A stretch of 50,918 nucleotides of DNA. Source: Candidatus Onthomonas avicola. GTDB taxonomy: Bacteria; Bacillota; Clostridia; Oscillospirales; Oscillospiraceae. The position numbers were made by a program, and so were the translations under genes. Below are positions 32,662 through 41,163 of the stretch, in pieces (the stretch's first letter is position 1; each line of letters opens with the position of its first letter). The DNA is taken from NCBI GenBank assembly GCA_018710845.1, contig DVJB01000019.1:1-50918 (forward strand). The letters are read 5' to 3'. The notes beneath the pieces are model-generated. The model saw only the letters and a list, made by a program, of their open reading frames with translations. It was not told the DNA's origin and made no database searches.

Positions 32662-33540
32662 TCAGCCGTCCAGGCTGACGAGCTCATACTCCCGCGAACC
32701 CAGACCGAGCTGGGCGGCGGCCTCCACGGTGTGGATGCCGTGACGGGACTCCATCCGCTCAATCAGCGCGGCCTTCCCAGAGTCGGGGGACTGATAGACC
32801 GCGTCCACGCAGGCCTGGTCCACCGCGACCGGGTCGAGGGAGGCGAAGATGCCGATGTCCGCCATCTCCGGCTCGTGCGGGTTGGCGTCGCAGTCGCAGT
32901 CCACGCTCAGGCGGTTGGCCACGTTGATATAGACCACGTTCTCCCGGCCCAGGTAGTCCATCACGCTCTCGTCGGCGTCCGCCATCGACTCGAGGAAGTG
33001 GTCCTGCTCGGTGGTGAAGCAGTCCTCAAAGGTGGACCCCTTCCCGGCGGTGTGGATATTGATCTTGCCGTGGGCGGAGGCGACGCCGATGGACATGTTC
33101 TTCAGCGCGCCGCCCAGTCCGGCCATCAGATGGCCCTTGAAGTGGGAGAGGACCAGCATGGACTGGTAATTTGCCAGGTGCGCGCCGACATAGTTCTCCT
33201 TCAGGTGGAAGCCGTTGGCCACCGACAGGGCGATCTCCCCCTCCTCGTCCATAATGTCGCACGGGGCGATGGTGGGGAAGCCGTGCTCCTCAATCGACTT
33301 CCAGTGCTCGGCGGTGGTGTTGCGGCGCCCGGCATAGGCGGTGTTGCACTCGACGATGGTGCCGTTCAGCGCGCCCACCAGCTTGCCGATCAGCCCGGGC
33401 TGCAGGAAGTTGTGCCCGCCCGGCTCGCCGGTGGAGATTTTGACGGCGAGCTTGCCCGGGAGGGTGACGCCGAGCGCCTCATAGGCGCGCATCAGCCCGT
33501 CGGGGGTGAGCTCACGGGTAAAGTAGACCTTGGATTTCAT
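32662..33540 (-). CDS. DUF362 domain protein
   Basis: A 292-residue protein of the DUF362 family, often called a 4Fe-4S or ferredoxin-like protein. Typical segments are VKISTGEPGGHNFLQP, IVECNTAY, SHFKGHLMAGLGGALKNMSIG and GIFASLDPVAVDQACVDAVY. No CxxCxxC cluster motif is present, only a CDCD pair, so the iron-sulfur part found in some relatives is lacking. Start 33540 is favoured over 33549 because GGAGG stands nine bases before it and abuts the earlier ATG. It has a MerR-type promoter whose dyad also occurs at the DUF3842 promoter, which suggests joint control. Confidence 0.88.
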   Translation of the reverse strand: MKSKVYFTRELTPDGLMRAYEALGVTLPGKLAVKISTGEPGGHNFLQPGLIGKLVGALNGTIVECNTAYAGRRNTTAEHWKSIEEHGFPTIAPCDIMDEEGEIALSVANGFHLKENYVGAHLANYQSMLVLSHFKGHLMAGLGGALKNMSIGVASAHGKINIHTAGKGSTFEDCFTTEQDHFLESMADADESVMDYLGRENVVYINVANRLSVDCDCDANPHEPEMADIGIFASLDPVAVDQACVDAVYQSPDSGKAALIERMESRHGIHTVEAAAQLGLGSREYELVSLDG

Positions 33541-33608
33541 CTGTGACATCCTCCTTCGTCACTCCGGCGGCCTTCAGGCCGCGCGCTGTCAGTTCCTTTG
33601 ACAACAGT

Positions 33609-33639
33609 ATTGTACGGCATGGAGTGAACTCCATGTCAA
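33609..33639 (-). promoter_or_regulatory. MerR-type promoter of the DUF362 gene
   Basis: Minus-strand perfect TTGACA (33634-33639) and TACAAT (33609-33614) are 19 bp apart, longer than normal. The spacer holds an 18-bp perfect palindrome CATGGAGT-GA-ACTCCATG (33618-33635). This layout is the hallmark of MerR-family activators, which untwist an overlong spacer. Confidence 0.75.
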
Positions 33640-33687
33640 GCAAAAAACGCCGGAAAAGTTTCGCCGCGTGACGGAGGAGAAAAGCGC

Positions 33688-33926
33688 AGACTGTCGAAAA
33701 GCATGTTTTAAGATTTCAAATGAAGGCGAAAAGTTTAGAAAGCCCTCCGCAGGAGTTTTGTTGCGATAGCAACAAAATAGAGTGAAATTTCGTTTTTGGG
33801 ACGGGCGTGTACCGGCCCAAAAACACAGGGAGGCCGGGAGTGTGCCCCGCAGGGGCGCGCGGTTCGGCCGCACATTTCGAACAAAATCGTAGATTTTGTT
33901 CGAACGTGTCGACAAGGTCGACACGC
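33688..33926 (+). repeat. Repeat element A3 (239 bp, short form)
   Basis: Third copy of family A, in the divergent gap between two MerR-type promoters. AGACTGTC marks the start and the GTCGAC-AAG-GTCGAC hairpin the end. The stem at 33844-33856 is GCCCC-GCA-GGGGC. Cassette M is absent. Unlike A1 and A2, no exact flanking duplication is visible. Confidence 0.88.
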
Positions 33927-33944
33927 CAAGCGGCGGCGCGGGCC

Positions 33945-33974
33945 TTGACTGGAGTGGACTCCATATGCTAGAAT
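33945..33974 (+). promoter_or_regulatory. MerR-type promoter of the DUF3842 gene
   Basis: TTGACT (33945-33950), 18-bp spacer, TAGAAT (33969-33974). The spacer contains the dyad TGGAGT-GG-ACTCCA (33950-33963), matching the core of the dyad at 33618-33635. Confidence 0.7.
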
Positions 33975-33984
33975 CCAAACCAGA

Positions 33985-34452
33985 ATGGACAGGCAGGTGA
34001 AGGAATTGCCCGGAAAGACAGGGGATTATCACATTCTGGTGATGGACGGCCAGGGCGGCGGCATCGGCGTGCGGCTGATCCGGCAGCTGGCCGGCGCGCT
34101 GCCGGAGAACTGCCGGCTGCTGTGCGTGGGCACCAACTCCATGGCCACGGCCAGCATGCTGCGCGCCGGCGCGGCACAGGGGGCCACGGGGGAGAACGCC
34201 GCCTGTGTGCAGGCCGCGCGCGCCGACTTGATCCTCGGCCCGGTGGGCATCGTGCTCGCCGACGGGATCCTGGGCGAGGTCACGGCCCGCATGGCCCAAG
34301 CGGTCTCCTCGTCCGAGGCGGTCAAGATTCTGATCCCGTCCTCCAGCTGCGGCGTGCGCATCGCCGGCGCGGAGGACTGCAAGCTGGAGGACGCGCTGGG
34401 CCGCGCCGTCCGCCTCGCCCTGGAGGAGATTTCCCGCGCAGCGAGTACCTGA
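33985..34452 (+). CDS. DUF3842 family protein
   Basis: A 155-residue protein of the DUF3842 family, conserved in Clostridia, with the signature ILVMDGQGGGIGVRLIRQL at the N-terminus, a Rossmann-like glycine-rich start, followed by CVGTNSMATASML and GPVGIVLADGILGE. Function is unknown. The ATG lies about four bases after the expected transcription start, so the message would be almost leaderless. A TTG at 34006, with AGGTGAAGGA before it, is a real alternative and would still keep the motif. It precedes the lar genes on the same strand, with repeat B2 in between. Confidence 0.82.
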   Translation: MDRQVKELPGKTGDYHILVMDGQGGGIGVRLIRQLAGALPENCRLLCVGTNSMATASMLRAGAAQGATGENAACVQAARADLILGPVGIVLADGILGEVTARMAQAVSSSEAVKILIPSSSCGVRIAGAEDCKLEDALGRAVRLALEEISRAAST

Positions 34453-34561
34453 GACGCGCGCCAGCGCCCCGGCAGAGAGCCGTCGGGCGGAAAACCGGCA
34501 GGAAGCCGGACGGCGCGCCAGGGTTTGTCCTGTCCGAGACGGCATAGCGATAGATAGCAGC

Positions 34562-34734
34562 GTGTCAAAAAAGGTCTCACCGAGTTTGGCTCGAAGAGCC
34601 AAATAGAGTCCAATTCATTTTTGGCACGGGCGTGTACCGGGCCAAAAATACTGATAGTCTCGCAAGTGTGTGAGCGTAGCGAGTGCGCGCAGCGAGACTG
34701 CAAACTCGCGCAAATGCTTGCATTTGCGCGAAGA
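34562..34734 (+). repeat. Repeat element B2 (173 bp, short form)
   Basis: Second family B copy, lacking cassette M and the inner module of B1. The AGTCTCGC (34656-34663) / GCGAGACT (34692-34699) stem and the closing CGCGCAAATG/CATTTGCGCG hairpin are kept. It fills most of the 355-base gap between DUF3842 and larE. Confidence 0.9.
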
Positions 34735-34740
34735 CGATGC

Positions 34741-34784
34741 CAGGAAGGCGTCCGCGCCCCAGCAGGGGTGCAGGCGTCTTCCTG
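34741..34784 (+). promoter_or_regulatory. Branched hairpin in the larE leader
   Basis: CAGGAAG (34741-34747) pairs with CTTCCTG (34778-34784), with GCCCC-AGCA-GGGG nested inside. It lies 23 bases before the larE ATG and has no U-tract; a role in translation control is possible but not shown. Confidence 0.4.
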
Positions 34785-34807
34785 TTGTGCTGTTTGGAGG
34801 GAAAACG

Positions 34808-35563
34808 ATGACCTTGGAGGAATTTTTCGCCGCCCATCCCCGCCCGGCATTGGCCTTTTCCGGGGGGACGGACTCCGCCTTTCTGCTCTGGGCCGCCCGG
34901 CGCTGCGGCTGCCGGGTGCGGGCCTACTATGTCCGCACCCCCTTCCAGCCGGCCTTTGAGCGGCGCGACGCCCTGTGCCTGGCGGAGGAGCTGGATGTGC
35001 CGCTCACGGTGGTGGACGTGGACATCTTCGCCGTGCCGGAGGTGGCGGCCAACGGGCCGGAGCGCTGCTATCACTGCAAGCGCGCCCTCTTCACCCGGCT
35101 GTGGGAGGCGGCGCGCGCGGACGGCTGCGATGTCCTGATGGACGGGACCAACGCCTCGGACGATGCCGCCGACCGCCCCGGGATACGTGCCCTGCGCGAG
35201 CTGGGGGTCCGCTCGCCGCTGCGAGAGTGCGGCGTCACGAAGGAGGAGGTGCGCCGCCGCTCGCGGGAGGCGGGGCTGTTCACCTGGGACAAGCCGGCCT
35301 ATGCCTGCCTGGCCACCCGCGTGCCCACCGGCCGGCCGGTGACCGGGGCGCTGCTGCGCCGCGCGGAGGGGGCGGAGCAGGCCCTCGCGGCGCTGGGCTT
35401 TTCCGATTTCCGCGCCCGCCTGGCGGGGGAGGACATCCGCCTGGAGGTGACCGGGGTGCAGCTCCCGCTCGTCCTGGAGCGGCGGGAGGAGATTGTAAGC
35501 GCGCTGCGGCCCTATGCTGGCCATGTGCTGCTCGACCTGGCAGGCCGGCAGCCGTCACGATGA
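34808..35563 (+). CDS. larE: Sulfur transferase LarE (nickel-pincer cofactor synthesis)
   Basis: A 251-residue PP-loop ATPase. The pyrophosphatase loop is [10 protein letters not shown] (17-26). LarE adenylates the carboxylates of the pyridinium dicarboxylate made by LarB and then gives up the sulfur of its own cysteine. That residue is C167 here, in the conserved [14 protein letters not shown] segment. Other conserved parts are [14 protein letters not shown] and [14 protein letters not shown]. The enzyme is cytosolic. TGGAGGGAAAACG precedes the ATG. It heads a chain of genes (larE, larB, larC, ABC transporter) with overlapping or nearly overlapping ends. Confidence 0.93.
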   Translation: MTLEEFFAAHPRPALAFSGGTDSAFLLWAARRCGCRVRAYYVRTPFQPAFERRDALCLAEELDVPLTVVDVDIFAVPEVAANGPERCYHCKRALFTRLWEAARADGCDVLMDGTNASDDAADRPGIRALRELGVRSPLRECGVTKEEVRRRSREAGLFTWDKPAYACLATRVPTGRPVTGALLRRAEGAEQALAALGFSDFRARLAGEDIRLEVTGVQLPLVLERREEIVSALRPYAGHVLLDLAGRQPSR

Positions 35564-35576
35564 GGAGGGGGAAACT

Positions 35577-36347
35577 TTGGACAACCGACATGACATTCTC
35601 GCCCTGCTGCGCGCCGTCGCGGCGGGTCAGACCGCCCCGGAGGACGCCCTGCTCGCGCTCAAGCAGGAGCCGTTTGCCGACCTGGGCTATGCGAAGGTGG
35701 ACTTTCACCGCGCCGTGCGCCAGGGCGCGGGGGAGGTGATCTACGGCGCGGGCAAGACCCCGGAACAGATCGCCGGCATCGCCGCGGCGATGGGGGAGCG
35801 GGGCTGCCGGAATATCCTCATCACCCGGATGGGGGAGGAGGCGGCGCGCCAGGTGGCCCAGGCCGTCCCGCTGGAATACCACGCTGTGGCGCGCCTCGGC
35901 GTCGCCCATCCCGCCCCGCGGCGGCAGGTGGGGCAGATCGTGGTCGCCACCGGCGGCACGAGCGACCAGCCGGTGGCGGAGGAGGCCGCCCTCACCGCCG
36001 AGGTGCTGGGCAACCGCGTCACCCGGCTCTATGACGTCGGCGTGGCCGGGCTGCACCGCCTGCTCTCCCAGCTCGACGTGCTCATGCGCGCGCGCTGCGT
36101 GATCGCCGTGGCGGGGATGGAGGGGGCACTCGCCTCGGTGGTCGGCGGTCTGGTGGACTGCCCGGTGATCGCGGTGCCCACCAGCGTGGGCTACGGGGCG
36201 AGCTTTGGCGGCCTGTCCGCCCTGCTGTCCATGCTCAACTCCTGCGCCTCGGGGTGCAGCGTGGTGAATATCGACAACGGCTTCGGCGCGGGCTATCTCG
36301 CCAGCCGGATCAATCAGATGGAAGGATGCAAGGAGGAGACGGAATGA
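35577..36347 (+). CDS. larB: Pyridinium-3,5-bisthiocarboxylate mononucleotide synthesis enzyme LarB
   Basis: A 256-residue enzyme that carboxylates nicotinate adenine dinucleotide at C5 and hydrolyses it, the first step to the nickel-pincer cofactor. The C-terminal half is AIRC/PurE-like ([64 protein letters not shown]), and the conserved NSC motif with the nucleophilic cysteine follows. The TTG at 35577 is taken as the start: GAGGAGGGG lies six bases before it and the larE stop is 13 bases upstream. Its stop overlaps larC by four bases (ATGA). Confidence 0.92.
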   Translation: MDNRHDILALLRAVAAGQTAPEDALLALKQEPFADLGYAKVDFHRAVRQGAGEVIYGAGKTPEQIAGIAAAMGERGCRNILITRMGEEAARQVAQAVPLEYHAVARLGVAHPAPRRQVGQIVVATGGTSDQPVAEEAALTAEVLGNRVTRLYDVGVAGLHRLLSQLDVLMRARCVIAVAGMEGALASVVGGLVDCPVIAVPTSVGYGASFGGLSALLSMLNSCASGCSVVNIDNGFGAGYLASRINQMEGCKEETE

Positions 36348-37651
36348 AGACGCTCTATCTGGAGTGCTCCATGGGCGCGGCGGGCGACATGCTGCTGGCG
36401 GCCCTCTACGAACTGCTGGAGGACAAGGACGGATTTTTGCAGACCATGAACGGCCTCGGCCTGCCCGGCGTGGCGGTCGCGGCCGAGCGGGGCGCGACCT
36501 GCGGCATCGCCGGGACCCATATGCGCGTGACCGTCCACGGCCGCGAGGAGGACGAGGGGCAGGACGGCGGCCATGCCCATCCCGATCATGGGCATGGGGA
36601 GGACCATGTCCACGATCACCACGCGCACGATCACGGCCATGACCATGCGCACGATCATGCCCACGATCACGATCATGCGCATCATCACCACCACGCCACG
36701 CCGGGGGAGATCGGCGCGCTGATCGACCGCCTCCCCCTCCCGGAGGAGGTGCGCGCCGACGCGCGCGCGGTCTACGACGCGATCGCCCGCGCCGAGGCGG
36801 AGGCCCACGGCTGCCCGGTGGGGGACGTGCACTACCACGAGGTGGGCGCGCTGGACGCAGTGGCGGACGTGACCGGCGTGTGCTACGCTCTCTCTCTGCT
36901 CCGCCCGGAGCGGATCGTTGTCTCCCCGGTCCACGTCGGCAGCGGCACGGTCCGCTGCGCGCACGGCGTCCTGCCGGTGCCCGCGCCCGCGACGGCGAAC
37001 CTGCTGCGCGGCGTGCCGGTCTACGGCGGCGCGGTGCAGGGGGAGCTGTGCACCCCCACCGGGGCGGCGCTGCTGACCCACTTTGCCGACGCCTTCGGCC
37101 CGATGCCGCCGATGGCGGCCGAGCGAGTGGGCATCGGCATCGGCAGCCGGACCTTCCCACAGGCCAACTGCCTGCGCGCCTTCTGGGGCGAGTCGGCCGG
37201 GGAGCGGGGCGAAATTGTCGAGCTGGTGTGCAACCTGGACGACATGACGCCGGAGGCCCTCGCGTTTGCCTGCGAGAGGCTCCTCGAGCAGGGCGCGCTG
37301 GACGTATACACCACGCCGGGCACGATGAAGAAGGGCCGGGCGGGCCAGGTGCTCACCGTCTTGTGCGCGCCCGAGCGGGAGGGGGAGCTGGCCCGCGCCG
37401 TCCTGCGCGAGACGGCCAGCAACGGCCTGCGCGCGCGCCGGTGCGGCAAGTATTTCCTGACCCCCGGCAGCGCCGAGGTGGAGACCCGCTGGGGCGCCGT
37501 CCGGATCAAGACGGCGGAGGGCTGCGGCATCACCCGCGCCAAGCCGGAGTATGAGGACGCCGCCCGCCTGGCCCGGGCGCACCAGGTCCCCTACGCCGAG
37601 GTGGCCCAGGAGGCCCTGGAGCGCTACCGCCGGAGGGAGGGGCACCGTTGA
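36344..37651 (+). CDS. larC: Nickel-inserting cyclometallase LarC, one reading frame
   Basis: A 435-residue enzyme that inserts nickel into the cofactor precursor using CTP. The start [18 protein letters not shown] is typical. Residues 77-117 are an extraordinary run with 22 histidines in 41 residues, likely nickel binding. The later domains include [29 protein letters not shown] and [13 protein letters not shown]. In Lactobacillus larC is split in two frames joined by frameshifting; here one uninterrupted frame encodes both halves. It overlaps larB by four bases and the transporter lipoprotein gene by four bases. Confidence 0.94.
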   Translation: MKTLYLECSMGAAGDMLLAALYELLEDKDGFLQTMNGLGLPGVAVAAERGATCGIAGTHMRVTVHGREEDEGQDGGHAHPDHGHGEDHVHDHHAHDHGHDHAHDHAHDHDHAHHHHHATPGEIGALIDRLPLPEEVRADARAVYDAIARAEAEAHGCPVGDVHYHEVGALDAVADVTGVCYALSLLRPERIVVSPVHVGSGTVRCAHGVLPVPAPATANLLRGVPVYGGAVQGELCTPTGAALLTHFADAFGPMPPMAAERVGIGIGSRTFPQANCLRAFWGESAGERGEIVELVCNLDDMTPEALAFACERLLEQGALDVYTTPGTMKKGRAGQVLTVLCAPEREGELARAVLRETASNGLRARRCGKYFLTPGSAEVETRWGAVRIKTAEGCGITRAKPEYEDAARLARAHQVPYAEVAQEALERYRRREGHR

Positions 37652-39285
37652 GGAGAAAAAAGCACATGCCAAGGGTCGTCTGTCTGCTGCTGGCCGCCGC
37701 GCTGCTGGCGGGCCTGCTCGGCGGCTGCGGCGCGGCCCCGGAAGGGGAGCGTGCCCAGAGCGCCGGGGAGACGGGGGGTTCGGACGATGAGACCGTCGTG
37801 GTCGCCATGGGCCCCACCTCTGAGCCGGAGGCCGGCTTTGACCCCGCCTACGGCTGGGGCGCGGGGGAGCACGTGCATGAGCCGCTCATCCAGAGCACCC
37901 TCACCGTCACCAACCCCGACCTCACCATCGGCTACGACCTCGCGACCGGGTACTCCGTGAGCGACGACGGCCTGACCTGGACGGTCACCATCCGGGACGA
38001 CGCCTATTTCACCGACGGCGAGCACCTCACCGCCTCCGACGTGGCCTTCACCTACAACACGGTGAAGGAGACCAGCTCGGTCAACGACTTCACCATGCTC
38101 GACTCCGCCGAGGCGGTGGACGAGACGACGGTTCTCTTCCACATGGCGACCCCCTTTTCCATCTGGCCGTACACCATGGCGATCGTGGGCATCCTGCCGG
38201 TGCACGCCTATGACCCGGCCACCTACGGCGCCAACCCCATCGGCTCGGGGCGCTACCAGCTCGTGCAGTGGGACCGCGGCCAACAGGTCATTTTGGAGGC
38301 CAATCCGGACTACTACGGCGGCGAGGTGAAGATGAAGCGGGTGGTCATCCTCTTTTTGGAGGAGGACGCCGCCTTCCTCGCCGCGCAGGCCGGCGAGGTG
38401 GACGTGGCCTACACCTCCGCGACCTACTCCGACCAGGCCGTGGCGGGCTACACCCTCGCGGCCTATGACACGGTGGACAACCGCGGCATCAACCTGCCCG
38501 CCGTCCCCGCCGGGACGGACGAGTCGGGCCGCGCGGTGGGCAACGACTTCACCGCGGACGTGCGTGTGCGCCGGGCGATCAACATCGGCATCGACCGCGA
38601 GGAGATGATCGAGCATGTCTTAAACGGCTACGGCTCGCCCGCCTACAGCGTGTGCGACCAGCTGCCGTGGTATAACCCCGCCTCCGAGGTGGCATACGAC
38701 CCGGAGGGGGCCGCCGCCCTGCTGGATGAGGCGGGCTGGCTGCTCGGGACGGACGGGGTACGGGAGAAGGACGGCGTGCGCGCCGAGCTGAATATCCTCT
38801 ACTCCAGCGAGGACTCAGTACGCCAGGCGCTGGCGGCGGATCTGGCCAACCAGCTCGGCGAGCTGGGCATCGAGGTCACCATCGAGGGCGTCGGCTGGGA
38901 CACCGCCTACGACCGCGCCCTCTCCGAGCCCCTCGTCTGGGGCTGGGGCGCGCACACGCCGATGGAGCTGTATAACATCTACCACACCGCGCCCGGCGCG
39001 GATACGGCGCGCTACTCCCCCTACGCAAACGGGACGGTGGACGACTGGATGGACCAGGCACTTGCCAGCACTGACTTGGAGGAGTCCTATGCCCTCTGGC
39101 AGAGCGCTCAGTGGGACGGGACGACCGGCGTCACCCAGGACGGCGACATCCCCTGGGTCTGGCTGGTCAATGTGGACCACCTCTACTGGGTGCGCGACGG
39201 ACTCCAGGTCGCCGAACAGAAGATTCACCCGCACGGCCACGGCTGGTCCATCGTCAACAACGTGGACCAGTGGAGCTGGTCGTGA
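37648..39285 (+). CDS. ABC transporter substrate-binding lipoprotein (SBP_bac_5; probable nickel importer)
   Basis: A 545-residue solute-binding lipoprotein of the oligopeptide/nickel family. The signal peptide (RRKKH then a hydrophobic core) ends in a lipobox with lipidated C27 (LLGGC). The mature part contains WTVTIRDDAYFTDGEHLTASDVAFTYN, NPIGSGRYQLVQWDRGQQ and FTADVRVRRAINIGIDREEM, all diagnostic. The TTG start overlaps the larC stop (TTGA) and has GGAGGGAGGGGC before it; an ATG at 37666 would lose most of the basic head. Placement after larC suggests nickel or a nickel chelate as cargo, but the family also carries peptides, so substrate is inferred. Confidence 0.85.
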   Translation: MRRKKHMPRVVCLLLAAALLAGLLGGCGAAPEGERAQSAGETGGSDDETVVVAMGPTSEPEAGFDPAYGWGAGEHVHEPLIQSTLTVTNPDLTIGYDLATGYSVSDDGLTWTVTIRDDAYFTDGEHLTASDVAFTYNTVKETSSVNDFTMLDSAEAVDETTVLFHMATPFSIWPYTMAIVGILPVHAYDPATYGANPIGSGRYQLVQWDRGQQVILEANPDYYGGEVKMKRVVILFLEEDAAFLAAQAGEVDVAYTSATYSDQAVAGYTLAAYDTVDNRGINLPAVPAGTDESGRAVGNDFTADVRVRRAINIGIDREEMIEHVLNGYGSPAYSVCDQLPWYNPASEVAYDPEGAAALLDEAGWLLGTDGVREKDGVRAELNILYSSEDSVRQALAADLANQLGELGIEVTIEGVGWDTAYDRALSEPLVWGWGAHTPMELYNIYHTAPGADTARYSPYANGTVDDWMDQALASTDLEESYALWQSAQWDGTTGVTQDGDIPWVWLVNVDHLYWVRDGLQVAEQKIHPHGHGWSIVNNVDQWSWS

Positions 39286-39331
39286 ACGCGGCGCATCTGC
39301 CGGGGCAAGGGAACGGAAGGGAGGAGCCCAG

Positions 39332-40327
39332 ATGAGACACCGCCTGCAATTTGCCGCGAAGAAGCTGCTGCGCATGGCGCTACTGCTCTGGGGGGTGAGC
39401 TTTGCGGCCTTTCTGCTGCTGGCGCTCTCGCCGCTCAACCCGCTGGAGACCAACGTCGGCCAAGTCGCCCTCGGCTCCATGAGCGAGGCGCAGGTGGAGC
39501 GGCTGGAGTCGTACTGGGGGATGGATACCCCGCCGCTGGAGCGCTACTGGAACTGGCTCAGCGGCGCGCTGCGGGGAGACCTCGGCATCTCGCTGCTCTA
39601 CCGCCAGCCGGTGGTGGAGGTGATCGGCGAGCGGCTGGCCGCCTCCCTGGGGGTGCTGGTCTTCGCCTGGCTGTTTGCCGGCGTACTGGGGCTGGCGCTC
39701 GGGGTGACGGCGGGGGTCTGCCGCGCGCGCTGGCCGGACCGGCTGATCCGCGGGGCCTGCCTGCTGCTGGCGAGCACGCCGTCGTTCTGGCTGGCGCTGC
39801 TGCTGCTCATGGTGTTCGCCGTCTGGCTGGGCTGGCTGCCGGTCGGGCTCTCCGTCCCGATCGGGGCGGCGGCGGACAGCGTGACGGTCTGGGAACGGCT
39901 GCAGCACGCGGTGCTGCCCGCCCTGACGCTCAGCCTCACCGGCATGCCCAACATCGCCCTGCACACGCGGGAGAAGACGGTGGAGGTGCTCTCGTCGGAC
40001 TACATTCTCTACGCCCGCGCGCGGGGGGAGGGGACGGCGTCCATCGTCCGCCGCCATGTGCTGCGAAATGTCGCCCTGCCCGGCATCACGCTACAGTTCG
40101 CCTCCATCGGGGAGATCATCGGTGGCTCGGTGCTGGTGGAGCAGGCCTTCTCCTATCCCGGCCTGGGCCAGGCGGCCGTCACCGCCGGGCTGGGCAGCGA
40201 CCTGCCCCTCCTGCTCGGGATCACAGTGGTCACGGCGGCGCTGGTCTTTGCCGGGAGCCTCGCGGCGGACCTGCTCTACGGCGCGGTGGACCCGCGCATC
40301 CGGAGGGGGGCGGCCCGCGCGCGATGA
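39332..40327 (+). CDS. ABC transporter permease (NikB/DppB type)
   Basis: A 331-residue inner-membrane permease with about six spans, starting with the typical LLRMALLLWGVSFAAFLLLALSPLNPL. It ends with LPGITLQFASIGEIIGGSVLVEQAFSYPGLG, the conserved EAA-like loop region that meets the ATPases. The ATG has GGAAGGGAGGAGCCCAG before it. The stop codon overlaps the next permease start (ATGA at 40324-40327). It forms a heterodimer with the following permease. Confidence 0.88.
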   Translation: MRHRLQFAAKKLLRMALLLWGVSFAAFLLLALSPLNPLETNVGQVALGSMSEAQVERLESYWGMDTPPLERYWNWLSGALRGDLGISLLYRQPVVEVIGERLAASLGVLVFAWLFAGVLGLALGVTAGVCRARWPDRLIRGACLLLASTPSFWLALLLLMVFAVWLGWLPVGLSVPIGAAADSVTVWERLQHAVLPALTLSLTGMPNIALHTREKTVEVLSSDYILYARARGEGTASIVRRHVLRNVALPGITLQFASIGEIIGGSVLVEQAFSYPGLGQAAVTAGLGSDLPLLLGITVVTAALVFAGSLAADLLYGAVDPRIRRGAARAR

Positions 40328-41151
40328 AGACGTTCTGGAACCTGCGCCGGCGGACCCTGGCGCTCTTTCTGGCCGCTGCGGCGCTCATTCTGGCGGTGAT
40401 GGCGGCCGGCCTGCTGCTGGAGGAGGCGGCGATGGTGACGGATTTCACCCGCCGGAACCTCGCCCCATCGCTGCGCTTTCCCTTCGGCACCGACTGGCTG
40501 GGCCGGGATATGCTGGCCCGGACCCTCGCAGGGCTGTCGCTGAGCATCCGCATCGGCGTGCTCACCGCCGCCGTCAGCGCTCTGCTCGCCGCGGCGATCG
40601 GCCTGGCGGCCGCCACGCTGGGCCGCCGGGTGGACGCGGTGCTCAGCTGGCTGATGGACCTGATGATGGGTATCCCCCATATCCTGCTCATGCTGCTGAT
40701 CTCCCTCGCCTGCGGGCGGGGCTTCTGGGGCGTGGTGGCCGGCGTCTCGTTGAGCCACTGGCCGTCGCTGGCCCGGCTGCTGCGCGGCGAGGTGATTCAG
40801 CTGCGCGAGGCGGTCTATCTCCGCACCGCGGCGCACCTGGGCGTCTCCCGGCTGGGGCTGGTGCGGCGGCACATCCTCCCCCACCTGCTGGGGCAGTTTC
40901 TCACCGGGCTGGTCCTCCAGTTCCCGCACGCCATCCTGCACGAGGCGAGCGTGACCTTTCTCGGCTTCGGCCTGTCCTCCGAGCAGCCGGCCATCGGGGT
41001 CATCCTCTCCGAGAGCATGCGCTACCTGACGACGGGGCGGTGGTGGCTGGCCCTCTTTCCCGGCCTCGCGCTGGCGGCGCTGGTCATGCTCTTTGCCGTG
41101 ATGGGGGAGCGGCTGCGCCGCCTGCTCGACCCGTCGGCGGCGCACGAATAG
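40324..41151 (+). CDS. ABC transporter permease (NikC/DppC type)
   Basis: A 275-residue second permease. An N-terminal span (LALFLAAAALILAVMAAGLLL) is followed by the family motif FPFGTDWLGRDMLARTLAG and the coupling region RLGLVRRHILPHL. Near the end are VTFLGFGLS and GRWWLALFPGLALAALVM. It is coupled to the upstream permease by a four-base overlap, and the ATPase gene begins 12 bases later. Confidence 0.88.
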   Translation: MKTFWNLRRRTLALFLAAAALILAVMAAGLLLEEAAMVTDFTRRNLAPSLRFPFGTDWLGRDMLARTLAGLSLSIRIGVLTAAVSALLAAAIGLAAATLGRRVDAVLSWLMDLMMGIPHILLMLLISLACGRGFWGVVAGVSLSHWPSLARLLRGEVIQLREAVYLRTAAHLGVSRLGLVRRHILPHLLGQFLTGLVLQFPHAILHEASVTFLGFGLSSEQPAIGVILSESMRYLTTGRWWLALFPGLALAALVMLFAVMGERLRRLLDPSAAHE

Positions 41152-41163
41152 GAGGTGGGACGG

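Noticed and set aside
33618-33966. The dyads on both sides of A3 considered as a target duplication of A3
   Set aside because: Each dyad is well placed inside its own promoter and 46 bases of other sequence separate the left one from A3. They are better explained as two operators, though a duplication cannot be fully excluded.
36572-36694. Repetitive GATCAC/CATGAC units that could look like a CRISPR or tandem repeat locus
   Set aside because: They lie in frame in larC and encode the histidine-rich loop; no spacers of regular length exist.
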